Part shown: positions 43,737-52,817 of the stretch, piece by piece
Numbering within the stretch: position 1 is the first letter of the stretch
Layout: the number at the start of each line of letters is the position of its first letter
Source: Paenibacillus mesophilus
GTDB lineage: Bacteria; Bacillota; Bacilli; Paenibacillales; NBRC-103111
Assembly (NCBI RefSeq): GCF_005938385.1
Contig: NZ_VCRA01000008.1
Coordinates: 124,001-188,000, forward strand
Direction: 5' to 3'
DNA length: 64,000 bases
Notes under the pieces: generated by a model
The model's input: the letters and a program-made list of their open reading frames with translations, nothing else
Database searches by the model: none
Told to the model about the DNA's origin: nothing
Made by a program: the position numbers and the translations under genes

Positions 43737-45368
43737 CTACTTCGCGCCGATTTTTTTCAAGTTGGCTTGCCATCTGTCGGTTTTGAATTTCAGCAATTTA
43801 TCGTAGCCCGCCTGGTTCGCGTCCTTCCCTGCCTTCTCCAGTATGCCGCTAACTTCTTCATCGGTTTTCGCGTACAGGATCTTCGCTCTCGCTTCCGTAT
43901 AAATATCGCCGATCCGCTGGGCGATAATCCCTTCCTCGGAATCGGGCGCGGGCTCCAGATTGATGAATTCCGTCACGTTGAACGAGGATTTACGGGTGAC
44001 GGATTGCGCCCCCGCTGCCCAATCATCCTTGCCTGGAGGAAATTGCTTCATTACCCGATCGTTGATTTCGCCAAGGAAGGTGGAATTGCCGGCCCATGTG
44101 AACGTATCCCATATCCCGAGCAGCCTCGCAATTTCCGTAGACTGATCGAAATATGCCTTCCCCAGCTTCGGGGCGCCCAGATCGTCCGTTCCTTGCCAGT
44201 AGGTTCCTTCCGGTCCGAAATTGATGACGCGCTGCCCTTCTTCTGAGGTCAGCCAATCCAAGTAAGCGAATATGCCCTCCGGATTTTTGGCGCTCGTCGT
44301 GATGAGGTTCACGTTCCAGCCGAGCACATCGTATTGGGTCGGCCATACTTTGTTTTCGTTCACGTCTTTCTTATGCAGCGGCCGAAGGATCGCATAGCCG
44401 GCCTCGGGATCTTTTCCCTGCAGCGCGACGGTTCCCCGTTTGCCCAGATCGGTTACGTTGAACGCCGCCGCAACGGCCACTCTGCCGGTCGTAACCTTTT
44501 CCCTAACCTGGTCCAGCGTTTGCGTCAGCGCATCTTGCGTCATCAGCTTTTCGCGGTACAGCCTGCTTGCGAATTGCATCGTTTCTTTATAGACCGGATC
44601 GGCGAATACCGATGTCAATTTGTCCCCCTGCGGGACGGCGAGCTGAGATACGAATTGGGTCGGATGGTCGTTCGCGAAGCCGGAGTACAGGACGTCGATC
44701 CCTTGCGCGGCAATCGTTACCTCGAACGGAATGACATTCGGGTATTTGTCCTTCACCTGTTTCAAAAAGGCGTACAAGTCGTCGAACGTTTCCAAAGCAG
44801 GCGAGCCGAGCTCCTTGTGAATCTTTTTGTTGACGATATAGCCGCCGTTACCGGTCGGAAGCTTCGTATACCAGTTCGGGAACTGATACAGCTTTCCATC
44901 CTCGGATTTCAGCATGCTGATCGCCGCCGGCGACGCCCATTTTTTCAAGTTCGGATACTTATCCAAATACGGGTCGAGAGGGACGAGCTTTCCCGCCTTG
45001 CGCAGCCTTTCCACGTCGGCCCCCCGCTCGGTGAAGATGACGTCGGGCAGCTCGCCGGAGGCGATCATCGTATTGAATTTTTGCGCGGCGGCCCCGCCGG
45101 ACGGAATATTGTTGACGATTACTTTTTTGTTCTCCTTGATCCATTTGCTCGCGATGTCTTCTCCCCAAGGCTGCATCGTATACCAGTCGTAGCTTCCGTA
45201 AAAGCTGAACGCGAGCGGAGTTTCGCCAAGTGTGAATTTGCCCTCCGAAACGTTCGGCTGATTCGGCTTCTCGACTTCCCCGTCCATTCCTTTCTCGCAG
45301 CCGGCTATTGTGATCACCATACCGAACGTTATAACCAGCATGACGGACCAACCGTTCCGAAACTTCAT
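43737..45368 (-). CDS. Extracellular solute-binding lipoprotein of a complete sugar ABC transporter (LplA-like)
   Basis: A 543-residue SBP of the larger LplA/YtcQ class, unlike the ~440-residue SBPs elsewhere in the window. Signal peptide with lipobox IAGC (Cys at residue 24). Blocks: FSFYGSYDWYTMQPWGEDIA, ASGELPDVIFTERGADVERL and WLTSEEGQRVINFGPEGTYW. It follows two permease genes in the order permease, permease, SBP. It should bind an oligosaccharide and deliver it to that permease pair. No ATP-binding subunit gene is present; such systems commonly use a shared MsmX-type ATPase encoded elsewhere. Confidence 0.92.
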   Translation of the reverse strand: MKFRNGWSVMLVITFGMVITIAGCEKGMDGEVEKPNQPNVSEGKFTLGETPLAFSFYGSYDWYTMQPWGEDIASKWIKENKKVIVNNIPSGGAAAQKFNTMIASGELPDVIFTERGADVERLRKAGKLVPLDPYLDKYPNLKKWASPAAISMLKSEDGKLYQFPNWYTKLPTGNGGYIVNKKIHKELGSPALETFDDLYAFLKQVKDKYPNVIPFEVTIAAQGIDVLYSGFANDHPTQFVSQLAVPQGDKLTSVFADPVYKETMQFASRLYREKLMTQDALTQTLDQVREKVTTGRVAVAAAFNVTDLGKRGTVALQGKDPEAGYAILRPLHKKDVNENKVWPTQYDVLGWNVNLITTSAKNPEGIFAYLDWLTSEEGQRVINFGPEGTYWQGTDDLGAPKLGKAYFDQSTEIARLLGIWDTFTWAGNSTFLGEINDRVMKQFPPGKDDWAAGAQSVTRKSSFNVTEFINLEPAPDSEEGIIAQRIGDIYTEARAKILYAKTDEEVSGILEKAGKDANQAGYDKLLKFKTDRWQANLKKIGAK

Positions 45369-45404
45369 GCCATCTCCCCCATTTCCTAAAAATGGATAGT
45401 AAAG

Positions 45405-46298
45405 CTACTCTTTCAACGATCCGACCAGAACCCCTTTTACGAAATACTTTTGCAGGAACGGATATACGAGTATGACCGGAAGGGTAGCCACCATCATCGT
45501 CGCCATTGTCAGCGACTTAGTCGTGACGCTCATCATCCGGGTCATATGCTCCTGGGCCGCGGAATTGGCCTGCATCAGCTGATCCGACATAATGTTCGAG
45601 TTCATGATTTGCTGCAAAACCGTCTGGATCGGCAGCAGATCCGTATTCGATATAAAAATGCTTGCGGTAAACCAGTCGTTCCAGTGATATACCGCCGTAA
45701 ACAGCGACAGCGTGGCCATGACCGGGCCGGATATCGGCACTACGATTTTAAAGAAAATGCCGAGATGGTTGCAGCCGTCGATCTTCGCCGACTCCTCCAG
45801 CCCGGCTGGCAGCCCCATGAAGAACGTGCGGAACACGATCATGTTCCAGACGCTGATGATGGACGGAATCACTAGCACCCAGAAGCTGTTCATCATGCCG
45901 AGCTCCCGGTTGAGCAGGAAAAACGGGATCAGTCCGCCGCTGAAATACAAGGTGACGATGCAAAAAATCATATATCCCTTCTTGCCGATCAGCCCTCGGA
46001 CCGACATTCCGTAACCGAACAACGCCGTAAAAAAGATCGAAAGGGCCGTGCCGATTACCGTTCTCGTCACCGAGACGACGAACGAATTCAATAGCCGTTT
46101 ATCCTGTAACACGATTGCATAATTTTCCAGCGTAAACTGCCTCGGCCATACCGTAAGGCCGCCCAATGCGGTATCCGCGCCCGTGTTGAACGAAATGACG
46201 ATCGAATTCCAGAACGGATACAGAGATGCGATTCCGAATACGGTCAGCAGCGCGTAGATCGAGGCTTGCAGCATTTTATCTCCCGGACTGAGCTTCAC
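45405..46298 (-). CDS. Carbohydrate ABC transporter permease (LplC/YtcP-like)
   Basis: A 297-residue inner-membrane protein with about six membrane helices (first QASIYALLTVFGIASLYPFW). The EAA loop, which docks the ATPase, is seen in PAGLEESAKIDGCNHLGIFF. It starts 25 bases after the other permease gene and is followed after 36 bases by the SBP gene. It ends in the family-typical LQKYFVKGVLVGSLKE. Together with the gene at 46324 it forms the membrane channel. Confidence 0.93.
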   Translation of the reverse strand: MKLSPGDKMLQASIYALLTVFGIASLYPFWNSIVISFNTGADTALGGLTVWPRQFTLENYAIVLQDKRLLNSFVVSVTRTVIGTALSIFFTALFGYGMSVRGLIGKKGYMIFCIVTLYFSGGLIPFFLLNRELGMMNSFWVLVIPSIISVWNMIVFRTFFMGLPAGLEESAKIDGCNHLGIFFKIVVPISGPVMATLSLFTAVYHWNDWFTASIFISNTDLLPIQTVLQQIMNSNIMSDQLMQANSAAQEHMTRMMSVTTKSLTMATMMVATLPVILVYPFLQKYFVKGVLVGSLKE

Positions 46299-46323
46299 GT
46301 TTTGTTCACCCTCGCATTCGCTA

Positions 46324-47280
46324 CTACCATAAGCTTGTGCCGAACTTTCTGGCGATCGCGTTGGCGATCGTGAGCAAGCCCACGCTGATTACCGCCTTGA
46401 ACAAGCCGACCGCCGTCGCATACGAATACCGGGAGCTGAGTATGCCGACACGGTAAACGTACGTATCGATGACGTCGGATACGTCTCTCAGCACCGGGTT
46501 GCGGGCGAGCAGCAAAATATCCTCGAATCCCGCGTTCAAAATGTTTCCTATCGCCAAAATCAGAAAGATGATAATGACGGGCGCGATGCATGGAACCGTA
46601 ATCATAACGATTTGCTTCCAGCGTCCGGCTCCATCGATCGCCGCCGCTTCGTACAAATGGGGATCCACCCCGGCAATCGCCGCCAAATATACGATCGTGG
46701 CGAAGCCGACTTCTTTCCAAACCCCGGTCGTAATGAGAATCGCCCAGAAATAGTCGGGAATGGACAGGAAGTTGACCGGCTCGCCGATTAGACGAAGCTT
46801 CTGCAGCAATATATTCACGCTGCCGTTATCCACCGACAGCATAGAGATGACGAGTCCCGAGACGATGACCCACGAAAGGAAGTGCGGCAAATAGCTGATC
46901 GTCTGCACGAGCCGTTTGAAGAAGAGGTGTCTTACCTCGTTCAGCATTAGCGCCAGTACGATCGGCGCCGGAAAGCCGATCAGGAGCTTCAGCAGGCTGA
47001 TTACGATCGTATTGCGCATGATGCTCCAAAATTCGGGCGCTTCGAAAAACATGCGAAAATGTTTAAGCCCCGCCCACGGGCTTCCGATAAATCCTTTGAA
47101 AATGTCGTAATCCTGGAAAGCCATCAAAACGCCGTACATCGGGATGTACATGAACACAAAAATAAAGAGCAATGCCGGAATGACCATGATCTGGGCATCC
47201 CACTGCATCGCGATCCTTTTCCATAACGGCTTCCCGTGCTCTTTCCGCACCTTTCCTTTTGCAATCGCTTCCGTTTCCAA
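46324..47280 (-). CDS. Carbohydrate ABC transporter permease (LplB/YteP-like)
   Basis: A 318-residue permease. Diagnostic blocks: MVIPALLFIFVFMYIPMYGV, GLKHFRMFFEAPEFWSIMRN, TISYLPHFLSWVIVSGLVIS and the EAA loop DPHLYEAAAIDGAGRWKQIV. The start is TTG 47280 with AGAAGGTGATGAG in front. First gene of the transporter operon. No obvious promoter was identified in the 250-base gap to the UvrA-like gene. Confidence 0.93.
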   Translation of the reverse strand: METEAIAKGKVRKEHGKPLWKRIAMQWDAQIMVIPALLFIFVFMYIPMYGVLMAFQDYDIFKGFIGSPWAGLKHFRMFFEAPEFWSIMRNTIVISLLKLLIGFPAPIVLALMLNEVRHLFFKRLVQTISYLPHFLSWVIVSGLVISMLSVDNGSVNILLQKLRLIGEPVNFLSIPDYFWAILITTGVWKEVGFATIVYLAAIAGVDPHLYEAAAIDGAGRWKQIVMITVPCIAPVIIIFLILAIGNILNAGFEDILLLARNPVLRDVSDVIDTYVYRVGILSSRYSYATAVGLFKAVISVGLLTIANAIARKFGTSLW

Positions 47281-47443
47281 CTCATCACCTTCTACTTGTC
47301 GATCTTGCCCCGAGGCTTACTATCATGATATAGGACCGGTATTCATCTATCTACGTGACCGATCAACGAAAAATGTTACTTTGCAAAGGAATTCGTCAGC
47401 CCCGCAAAGTGGTGCCCTGCTTCGAAGTGCTATTGGCCGCCAA

Positions 47444-47481
47444 AACCAAAAACCCGCCAAGATCTCGGAGATCTTGGCGGG
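47444..47481 (-). terminator. Strong terminator after the UvrA-like gene
   Basis: CCCGCCAAGATCT (47453-47465), loop CGG, AGATCTTGGCGGG (47469-47481), a perfect 13-base stem; on the minus strand TTTTTGGTTTTGG follows. It insulates the transporter operon from the gene at 47532. Confidence 0.9.
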
Positions 47482-47531
47482 CCGGAATGTAAGGACAATA
47501 GGGTCGTTATTACGAAAGTGGATTTGAAGCA

Positions 47532-49787
47532 TTACTTCAAGTATCTTCCCGTGATCGACTGTTCCGCATGGATAATCTGCGCCGGAGAGCCCTCGAACAC
47601 CACCTGGCCGCCCTTGCTGCCCCCGTCCGGTCCCATATCGATGATCCAATCCGCTTGGCTGATCACATCGAGGTTGTGCTCGATGACGATCACCGTATTG
47701 CCGGCATCCACGAGGCGGTTCATGATCTCCAGAAGGTGACCGATATCCGACATGTGCAGACCGGTCGTCGGTTCGTCCATCACGTAGATGCTGCCCTTCT
47801 TATGCAGCTCGCTTGCCAGCTTGATTCGCTGGCATTCCCCGCCCGAGAGCGTGCTGAGCGGCTGGCCGAGTGTAATATAGTTCAGCCCTACGTCACTCAT
47901 CGCCTGGAGCTTGCGCACAACTTCCTTCAGCTGAAAAAATTCCAAAGCCTGCTCCACAGTCATCTCCAGCACTTCCGCAATGGACTTGCCGTTGAGCTTG
48001 TACTCGAGCACCTCTTCCTTGAACCTTTTACCACCGCATACTTCGCATGGCAGCTTCACGCTGTCGAGGAATGCAAGGTCTGTATACACAACCCCCAGCC
48101 CTTGGCAGTTCTCGCAAGCCCCCTTGGAGTTGAAGCTGAACAAGCCTTGGTTGACCTTGTTCGCGGATGCAAACGCCTTGCGCACATCGTCCATAATCCC
48201 CGTGTAGGTCGCGGGATTCGAGCGTGTTGATACGCCTACCGCCGATTGGTCGATGACGATCGCATCCGGATGCCGGCTAAGGAATACTTCGTTAATCAGC
48301 GTACTTTTGCCCGAGCCTGCGACACCCGTTACTACTGTCAGCACTCCGGTTGGAATATCTATACTCACATTCCGCAGGTTGTGCAGGCTGGCATCCTTGA
48401 TAGACAGCTTGCCGGACGGCTGCCTGCAATCGTGCTTCAGCTGGAGCGGCCGCTTCATATGGGTACCCGTGAGCGTGCCTGCCTCCAGCAAGCCTTGGAA
48501 GCTTCCTTCGTACACGATATTACCGCCGCGACTGCCGGCGTAAGGCCCGACGTCGACGATATGATCCGCCATCTTGATCACATCGGGATCATGCTCGACG
48601 ACAATGACGGTATTGCCCTTGTCGCGCAGCTTCTGAAGCAATTCATTCAACCGATGTACATCGCGGGGGTGCAAGCCGACGCTGGGCTCGTCGAAGATGT
48701 AAGTGACATCCACCAGACTGCCGCTCAGGTGCTTCACCATCTTGACGCGCTGCGACTCGCCGCCGGACAAGGTATCTGTTTCGCGGTTCAGCGTCAAGTA
48801 ATCAAGTCCGATATCCACCAGATGCTGCAGCCTCTCCGCCAGAGACTTCACGACCGGCGCGGCGACCGGATCGTCAATCTCCCGAATGACGCGGATAAGC
48901 TGTCCGACCTCCATGGAGGACAGCTCTGCGATGTTGCGTCCATTGATCCTGCAGCCGAGCGCGGCCTGACTGAGTCTCGCGCCGCGGCAGCTGGAGCAAG
49001 GACCCTCGGAAATGTATGGCGCCACGGCTTGTTGCGTGCGTTCGGACTTCGTCTTCACATCCTGTTTGATGTACTTGTTGGTAAACTTCTCGATGATGCC
49101 TTCCACTGTAATATTCATTGCCTTCCCGGCGAAATCCATCTCCACTTTCCTCGCCTTGGCGTACAGCAGCTGCTCCAGTTCCTCATCCGAATAATCGCTC
49201 AGCTTCTTGTCGGGATCGAAGGATCCCGACTGCACGGCCATATTCCATTCCCAACTGCTCACCGTATAGCCCGGCAGCAAGATGGCCCCTTCGTTCAACG
49301 ACTTTGACATGTCCACTGCCTTGCTCATGTCGACGCCTAGCCTGCGACCGATCCCGTTGCACTCGGGACACATGCCTTGCGGATCGTTAAACGAGAACAT
49401 GTGCGCTTGTCCAACATAGGGCTGGCCCACGCGGGAGAAGAGTAGACGAAGAATGGGAGAAATATCGGTAATCGTGCCCATAGTGGAATGGGAACCGCCG
49501 CCCAGCCGCTTCTGATCCACAATAACAGCCATGCTCAGGTTCTCGATCGCGTCCGTATCCGGCTGCGGAACGCGGGGCAGGAAATTGCGAACGAACATGC
49601 TGAAATTCTCATTAAGCAGTCGAGTGGATTCCGAGGCGATCGTATCGAAGACGATCGACGACTTGCCGGATCCGGATACCCCGGTGAAGATCGTGATCTT
49701 CCGCTTTGGAATGCGCAAGGATACGTTCTTGAGATTGTTTTCCCTCGCACCGGAAATTACGATATACTCCTGATTAGATTCGCTCAT
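47532..49787 (-). CDS. Class II UvrA-like ATPase (DrrC-type excinuclease A homologue)
   Basis: A 751-residue ABC ATPase with two nucleotide-binding halves: Walker A GVSGSGKSS near residue 38 and GVAGSGKST near 500; signatures LSGGESQRVKM and LSGGECQRIKL; Walker B VTYIFDEPSVGLHP and IYVMDEPTTGLHM. Zn-binding Cys pairs CPECNGIG, CSSCRGARL, CENCQGLG and CEVCGG are present. At ~750 residues instead of ~950 it lacks the UvrB-binding insertion, as in UvrA2/DrrC proteins tied to resistance to DNA-binding drugs. Start ATG 49787 follows GGAAGGA. Long leader and a palindromic promoter upstream suggest inducible expression. Role in drug tolerance is family-based inference. Confidence 0.9.
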   Translation of the reverse strand: MSESNQEYIVISGARENNLKNVSLRIPKRKITIFTGVSGSGKSSIVFDTIASESTRLLNENFSMFVRNFLPRVPQPDTDAIENLSMAVIVDQKRLGGGSHSTMGTITDISPILRLLFSRVGQPYVGQAHMFSFNDPQGMCPECNGIGRRLGVDMSKAVDMSKSLNEGAILLPGYTVSSWEWNMAVQSGSFDPDKKLSDYSDEELEQLLYAKARKVEMDFAGKAMNITVEGIIEKFTNKYIKQDVKTKSERTQQAVAPYISEGPCSSCRGARLSQAALGCRINGRNIAELSSMEVGQLIRVIREIDDPVAAPVVKSLAERLQHLVDIGLDYLTLNRETDTLSGGESQRVKMVKHLSGSLVDVTYIFDEPSVGLHPRDVHRLNELLQKLRDKGNTVIVVEHDPDVIKMADHIVDVGPYAGSRGGNIVYEGSFQGLLEAGTLTGTHMKRPLQLKHDCRQPSGKLSIKDASLHNLRNVSIDIPTGVLTVVTGVAGSGKSTLINEVFLSRHPDAIVIDQSAVGVSTRSNPATYTGIMDDVRKAFASANKVNQGLFSFNSKGACENCQGLGVVYTDLAFLDSVKLPCEVCGGKRFKEEVLEYKLNGKSIAEVLEMTVEQALEFFQLKEVVRKLQAMSDVGLNYITLGQPLSTLSGGECQRIKLASELHKKGSIYVMDEPTTGLHMSDIGHLLEIMNRLVDAGNTVIVIEHNLDVISQADWIIDMGPDGGSKGGQVVFEGSPAQIIHAEQSITGRYLK

Positions 49788-49967
49788 GATCAACTTCCTT
49801 CCGATAATGTTAATTTCTTCTTATTATTCACATTGTACCATTTGTCCGAAGTAGATATAAACCGGTTGTAAACTTAATGCTTAGCGCCTTAGACTCCCTG
49901 AGCATTGGTGAACCCGGTTTGTTCGAGATGAAGGTTAACCTTCCCGTCCCTGTTGCGTCCAGTTTTT

Positions 49968-49997
49968 ATCATAGGACACCTTTTGGTGTCATGTCAA
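49968..49997 (-). promoter_or_regulatory. Promoter of the UvrA-like gene with an operator-like palindrome in its spacer
   Basis: On the minus strand TTGACA (49992-49997), an 18-base spacer, TATGAT (49968-49973). The spacer contains the perfect inverted repeat GACACC-AAAA-GGTGTC. Placement between -35 and -10 is a classic operator position; the cognate regulator is not in the window. Confidence 0.75.
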
Positions 49998-50070
49998 CTT
50001 TTTTATAAACTCCACATGAAAACTGTAAGTAATTATTAATTTATGCCCCATTCGACCTTGTCAACGCGAT

Positions 50071-50101
50071 AAAAAGCCTCGGCGCGATACGCCGAAGCTT
50101 T
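50071..50101 (-). terminator. Terminator after the SBP gene at 50265
   Basis: On the minus strand AGCTTCGGCG, loop TATCG, CGCCGAGGCT (one mismatch) and then TTTTTATC. It lies about 165 bases past the stop codon. Confidence 0.75.
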
Positions 50102-50264
50102 GGATCATGACTTAGTTTTGTTGTGTGTCAGGCCTGCTTAATTTTGCTACATCACATTTGGGCGCATACGGGGTCGCCTAGGTGAGGATGAATGACACAC
50201 CCTAGACGCCTTTGTCATAATTATCTGACAGCTTCTCCCGACTTCGTCATGTTGGGATCGAATA

Positions 50265-51599
50265 TTACTTGCTGTTTGCTGCCTTCAACTCGGCAACAGC
50301 TTTGTCCGCTTTCTCTGCCGTTTCGCGCAGCACGGTATTAAGATCTTTCTCGCCGCGGATCGCATCCAGCACCCCCGCCGCATAGACACGATCCACCTGC
50401 AGCTCATACGTCGACTTCCACGCGATCGGCGCCAGCTTGTTGTAATACGCGCCTTTCCAGTTTTTATCCTTAAACTGGCTTCCGCTGCCAAATACGGTTT
50501 TGATCGATTCGTCATTCAGAACGGACATCATTCCAATTTTCGAGTTGGCTGTCTGTGCCTCTTTGGACGCCAAAAATTTGATCACTTCCATCGCTGCATC
50601 TTTGTTTTTGGCCATGGAGGTGATGCTCATCGCAACGGCTGTCGCCTGTCCGCCGACGCCTTTCAACTCCGGGAACGTCGGTAGCGCAGCCATATCCCAG
50701 TCGATTTTCTCCAAGTCTTTCGGCACGGCCGCCGGGAACTCCGAATGGAAGTGCAGCATCGCCACATCTTGCGTATTCGTAAAGTTAAGACGGTTCGGGA
50801 GCGCTTTTTTCGCGATGACATAGTTTTTCATGCCGTTGTTCGCATCGGTATCGATAAAGATCGTCTGGATCAGCTTTTTCCAAGTCTCCCGCTCGAACGT
50901 CGATTTGCCGGTCTTCTCATCCAGATAAGAATCGGAGAACGGGGTCATTTTCAATGCATATTGCGGCGAACCGACAAAGCCCAAGTACTGTACATCGCCG
51001 TCCTTGCGCGTCAACTTCTGCGACGTCGCCTTCATCTCATCCCAGCTCATGCCGTCCTTGGGGTATGGAACGCCGAACTTGTTGAAAAGATTTTTGTTGT
51101 AAAACACCATCGGCACTTGCAGGCTGGTCGGCAGCATGTACAGCTTGCCATTGCCTGCACGGCGAATACCGTCTATGACAGAAGGCTCAAACTGGTTCAA
51201 ATCGACACCGTGTTTTTTAGCCAAGTCGGTCATATCGTATGCAATGCTTGAATTCAGCAGCGGATCGAGTACGTAGTCGAAGACGTTGTACACAATATCC
51301 ACCCGGCGTCCCGTCATGATCACCTCGGGAATCAAGGAGCCCGGCTCCTGGCGCAAGTACGAGATTTTGTAATCCGGGAACTTGGCACGGATCACATCGC
51401 CGAACTTTCCATTGAAGCTTTCTGCCGATTCGCCGGACGTGCTGTAGAAAATCAATTCCACAGGCTCGCTTGGCTTTACCGGCGGCGTTGGATCGCTAGC
51501 TCCTTCTTTCGGTCCCGTTTGCCCGGTTCCGGACGAACAAGCTGACAGCAGCGAACCGAGCAATACTGGAAAAACGACTGCGCGGTATTTCATTTTCAT
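50265..51599 (-). CDS. Extracellular solute-binding lipoprotein, no permease nearby
   Basis: A 444-residue SBP; signal peptide with lipobox LSAC (Cys at residue 21). Lobe 1 starts ELIFYSTSGESAESFNGKFG, collinear with the SBP at 16415, then NKNLFNKFGVPYPKDGMSWD, and it ends DLNTVLRETAEKADKAVAEL. Start ATG follows AAAGGGG at about 8 bases. It lies 150 bases downstream of an AraC gene, with two Tat beta-helix genes further upstream; no transporter membrane genes are nearby. A cre-like site lies 36 bases upstream of its start, so it has its own promoter. Ligand unknown. Confidence 0.88.
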   Translation of the reverse strand: MKMKYRAVVFPVLLGSLLSACSSGTGQTGPKEGASDPTPPVKPSEPVELIFYSTSGESAESFNGKFGDVIRAKFPDYKISYLRQEPGSLIPEVIMTGRRVDIVYNVFDYVLDPLLNSSIAYDMTDLAKKHGVDLNQFEPSVIDGIRRAGNGKLYMLPTSLQVPMVFYNKNLFNKFGVPYPKDGMSWDEMKATSQKLTRKDGDVQYLGFVGSPQYALKMTPFSDSYLDEKTGKSTFERETWKKLIQTIFIDTDANNGMKNYVIAKKALPNRLNFTNTQDVAMLHFHSEFPAAVPKDLEKIDWDMAALPTFPELKGVGGQATAVAMSITSMAKNKDAAMEVIKFLASKEAQTANSKIGMMSVLNDESIKTVFGSGSQFKDKNWKGAYYNKLAPIAWKSTYELQVDRVYAAGVLDAIRGEKDLNTVLRETAEKADKAVAELKAANSK

Positions 51600-51634
51600 G
51601 TTGCTTGACCCCTTTACATATAGAATTGAATGCT

Positions 51635-51649
51635 TCGAAGCGCTTCCAA
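51635..51649 (-). promoter_or_regulatory. cre-like site upstream of the SBP gene
   Basis: On the minus strand TTGGAAGCGCTTCGA matches the cre consensus at all defined positions but the last C; it contains the palindrome GAAGCGCTTC. Located 36 bases before the start at 51599. Confidence 0.5.
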
Positions 51650-51748
51650 TCCATCATAAAGGGTGCGCAAACGAACCTCCATTGGCTATATTGCCATTCG
51701 ACAAGGCGATCCGGTCATCCGAAAAAAGTCCGCTGCAACTTGTAATGA

Positions 51749-52630
51749 TCAACGATGCATATCCCTATATTTTCCCGGTGTCGTGCCCGTGACTCTGGTA
51801 AACAATTTGCTAAAAAACGCGACATCCTCGTACCCGACCATCTCCGACACGACGTTCATCTTCTCGTCCGTATCGACGAGCAGCCGCTTCGCCTTTTCCA
51901 TGCGTACCCGGTGCAAATACTCGATCACCGTCGAGCCTTTGTGACGATGAAACAGACGGTTCAGCTGGCGCACCCCGATATGATACAGCTCCGACAACGT
52001 GGACAAAGTAATTCGCTGGTCATAGTGACGTTCCACATAGCCGCACATCCGCTGGACGAGCAGTTCGCTCGACGCGCTTCCACCTTTCGTCCGCTGCTCT
52101 TCCGTATAGTAACGGGACAGCAGGATGAACAGCTCCGTCATCCGCAGCTGGACGACCGCTTGGTAGCCGGGGCGGGCCTGCAGCAGTTCTTGGTGCAGCT
52201 CTTTCAGACCGGAACGCACCACATCCTCGATGGAGCCGCGCAAGTTCAGCTTATGGTGAAACCGCGCTTCCTTGTTCAGAAACGGCTGTACATAGAAAAA
52301 GTCCAGCGCATCGGACAGACGCAATTCGCGCAGCAGTGAAGTCGGTATAAAACCCGGATCGAACAAGCAGTTCGTCACAATGATCTGCTGACCGTCCTGG
52401 ATCGCATAACCGTGCACTTCGCCCGGATTAATAATAAAAATGTCGCCTGCCCGCACCTCATACGAAATATCTTGAAACAGGTGAGTCGCTTGCCCGGACT
52501 CCACATAGATCAATTCCACAAATTCATGCCCGTGAAGCGGCGGAATGTCATGCTTGTCGTGACGGTTACGCTTGATCCAGAATGGAAAATCGCGAGGATG
52601 TTTGTAATAGGACATCGTTTTGATCTCCAC
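51749..52630 (-). CDS. AraC-family regulator, beta-helix-module type (copy B)
   Basis: A 293-residue paralogue of the regulator at 37372 over its whole length (shared HPRDFPFWI, HLFQDISYEVRAGDIFIINP versus HLFQDIFYEIRAGDVFIINP, ALDFFYVQPFLN, MRMEKAKRLL-like helix). Cupin sensor, then double HTH with ITLSTLSELYHIGVRQLNRL and VVSEMVGYEDVAFFSKLFTR. Start is GTG 52630, with GGAGGAGGGACGCAAA in front. Flanked by an SBP gene and two Tat beta-helix genes on the same strand, which are the likely targets. Confidence 0.9.
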   Translation of the reverse strand: MEIKTMSYYKHPRDFPFWIKRNRHDKHDIPPLHGHEFVELIYVESGQATHLFQDISYEVRAGDIFIINPGEVHGYAIQDGQQIIVTNCLFDPGFIPTSLLRELRLSDALDFFYVQPFLNKEARFHHKLNLRGSIEDVVRSGLKELHQELLQARPGYQAVVQLRMTELFILLSRYYTEEQRTKGGSASSELLVQRMCGYVERHYDQRITLSTLSELYHIGVRQLNRLFHRHKGSTVIEYLHRVRMEKAKRLLVDTDEKMNVVSEMVGYEDVAFFSKLFTRVTGTTPGKYRDMHR

Positions 52631-52817
52631 TTTGCGTCCCTCCTCCGTGACACCTTCATTCCTTGAAGTCCCTGTCTATTGTACCACAATTTGGTCCCCG
52701 GGCCAGGCGCGGAAGCGGCAAACAGAGCTGCCTCCTCGTCATGTGCGATGATCGACGGAGACAGCTCTGCTGATGATTCAACGTGACGATGTTCATACAT
52801 CGTGCATCGCCCCGGAT

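Larger units (their letters stand above)
49788..50264. other. 477-base gene-free stretch: leader and promoter of UvrA-like gene, terminator of SBP gene
   Basis: Contains, on the minus strand, a leader of about 170 nt (49788-49961) with a perfect palindrome GAAGGTTAACCTTC (49930-49943), the promoter at 49968-49997 and the hairpin terminator at 50071-50101. The part 50102-50264 holds a weak CTAGGTG/CACCCTAG pairing. No coding sequence recognised. Confidence 0.6.

Noticed and set aside
44334..45389. 351-codon plus-strand open frame opposite the SBP at 43737
   Set aside because: Antisense shadow of a well-supported lipoprotein gene; low-complexity Arg-rich product, no start signal.
48246..49307. 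353-codon plus-strand open frame inside the UvrA-like gene
   Set aside because: It is antisense to strongly conserved UvrA motifs, has no ribosome site, and shows no recognisable domain.
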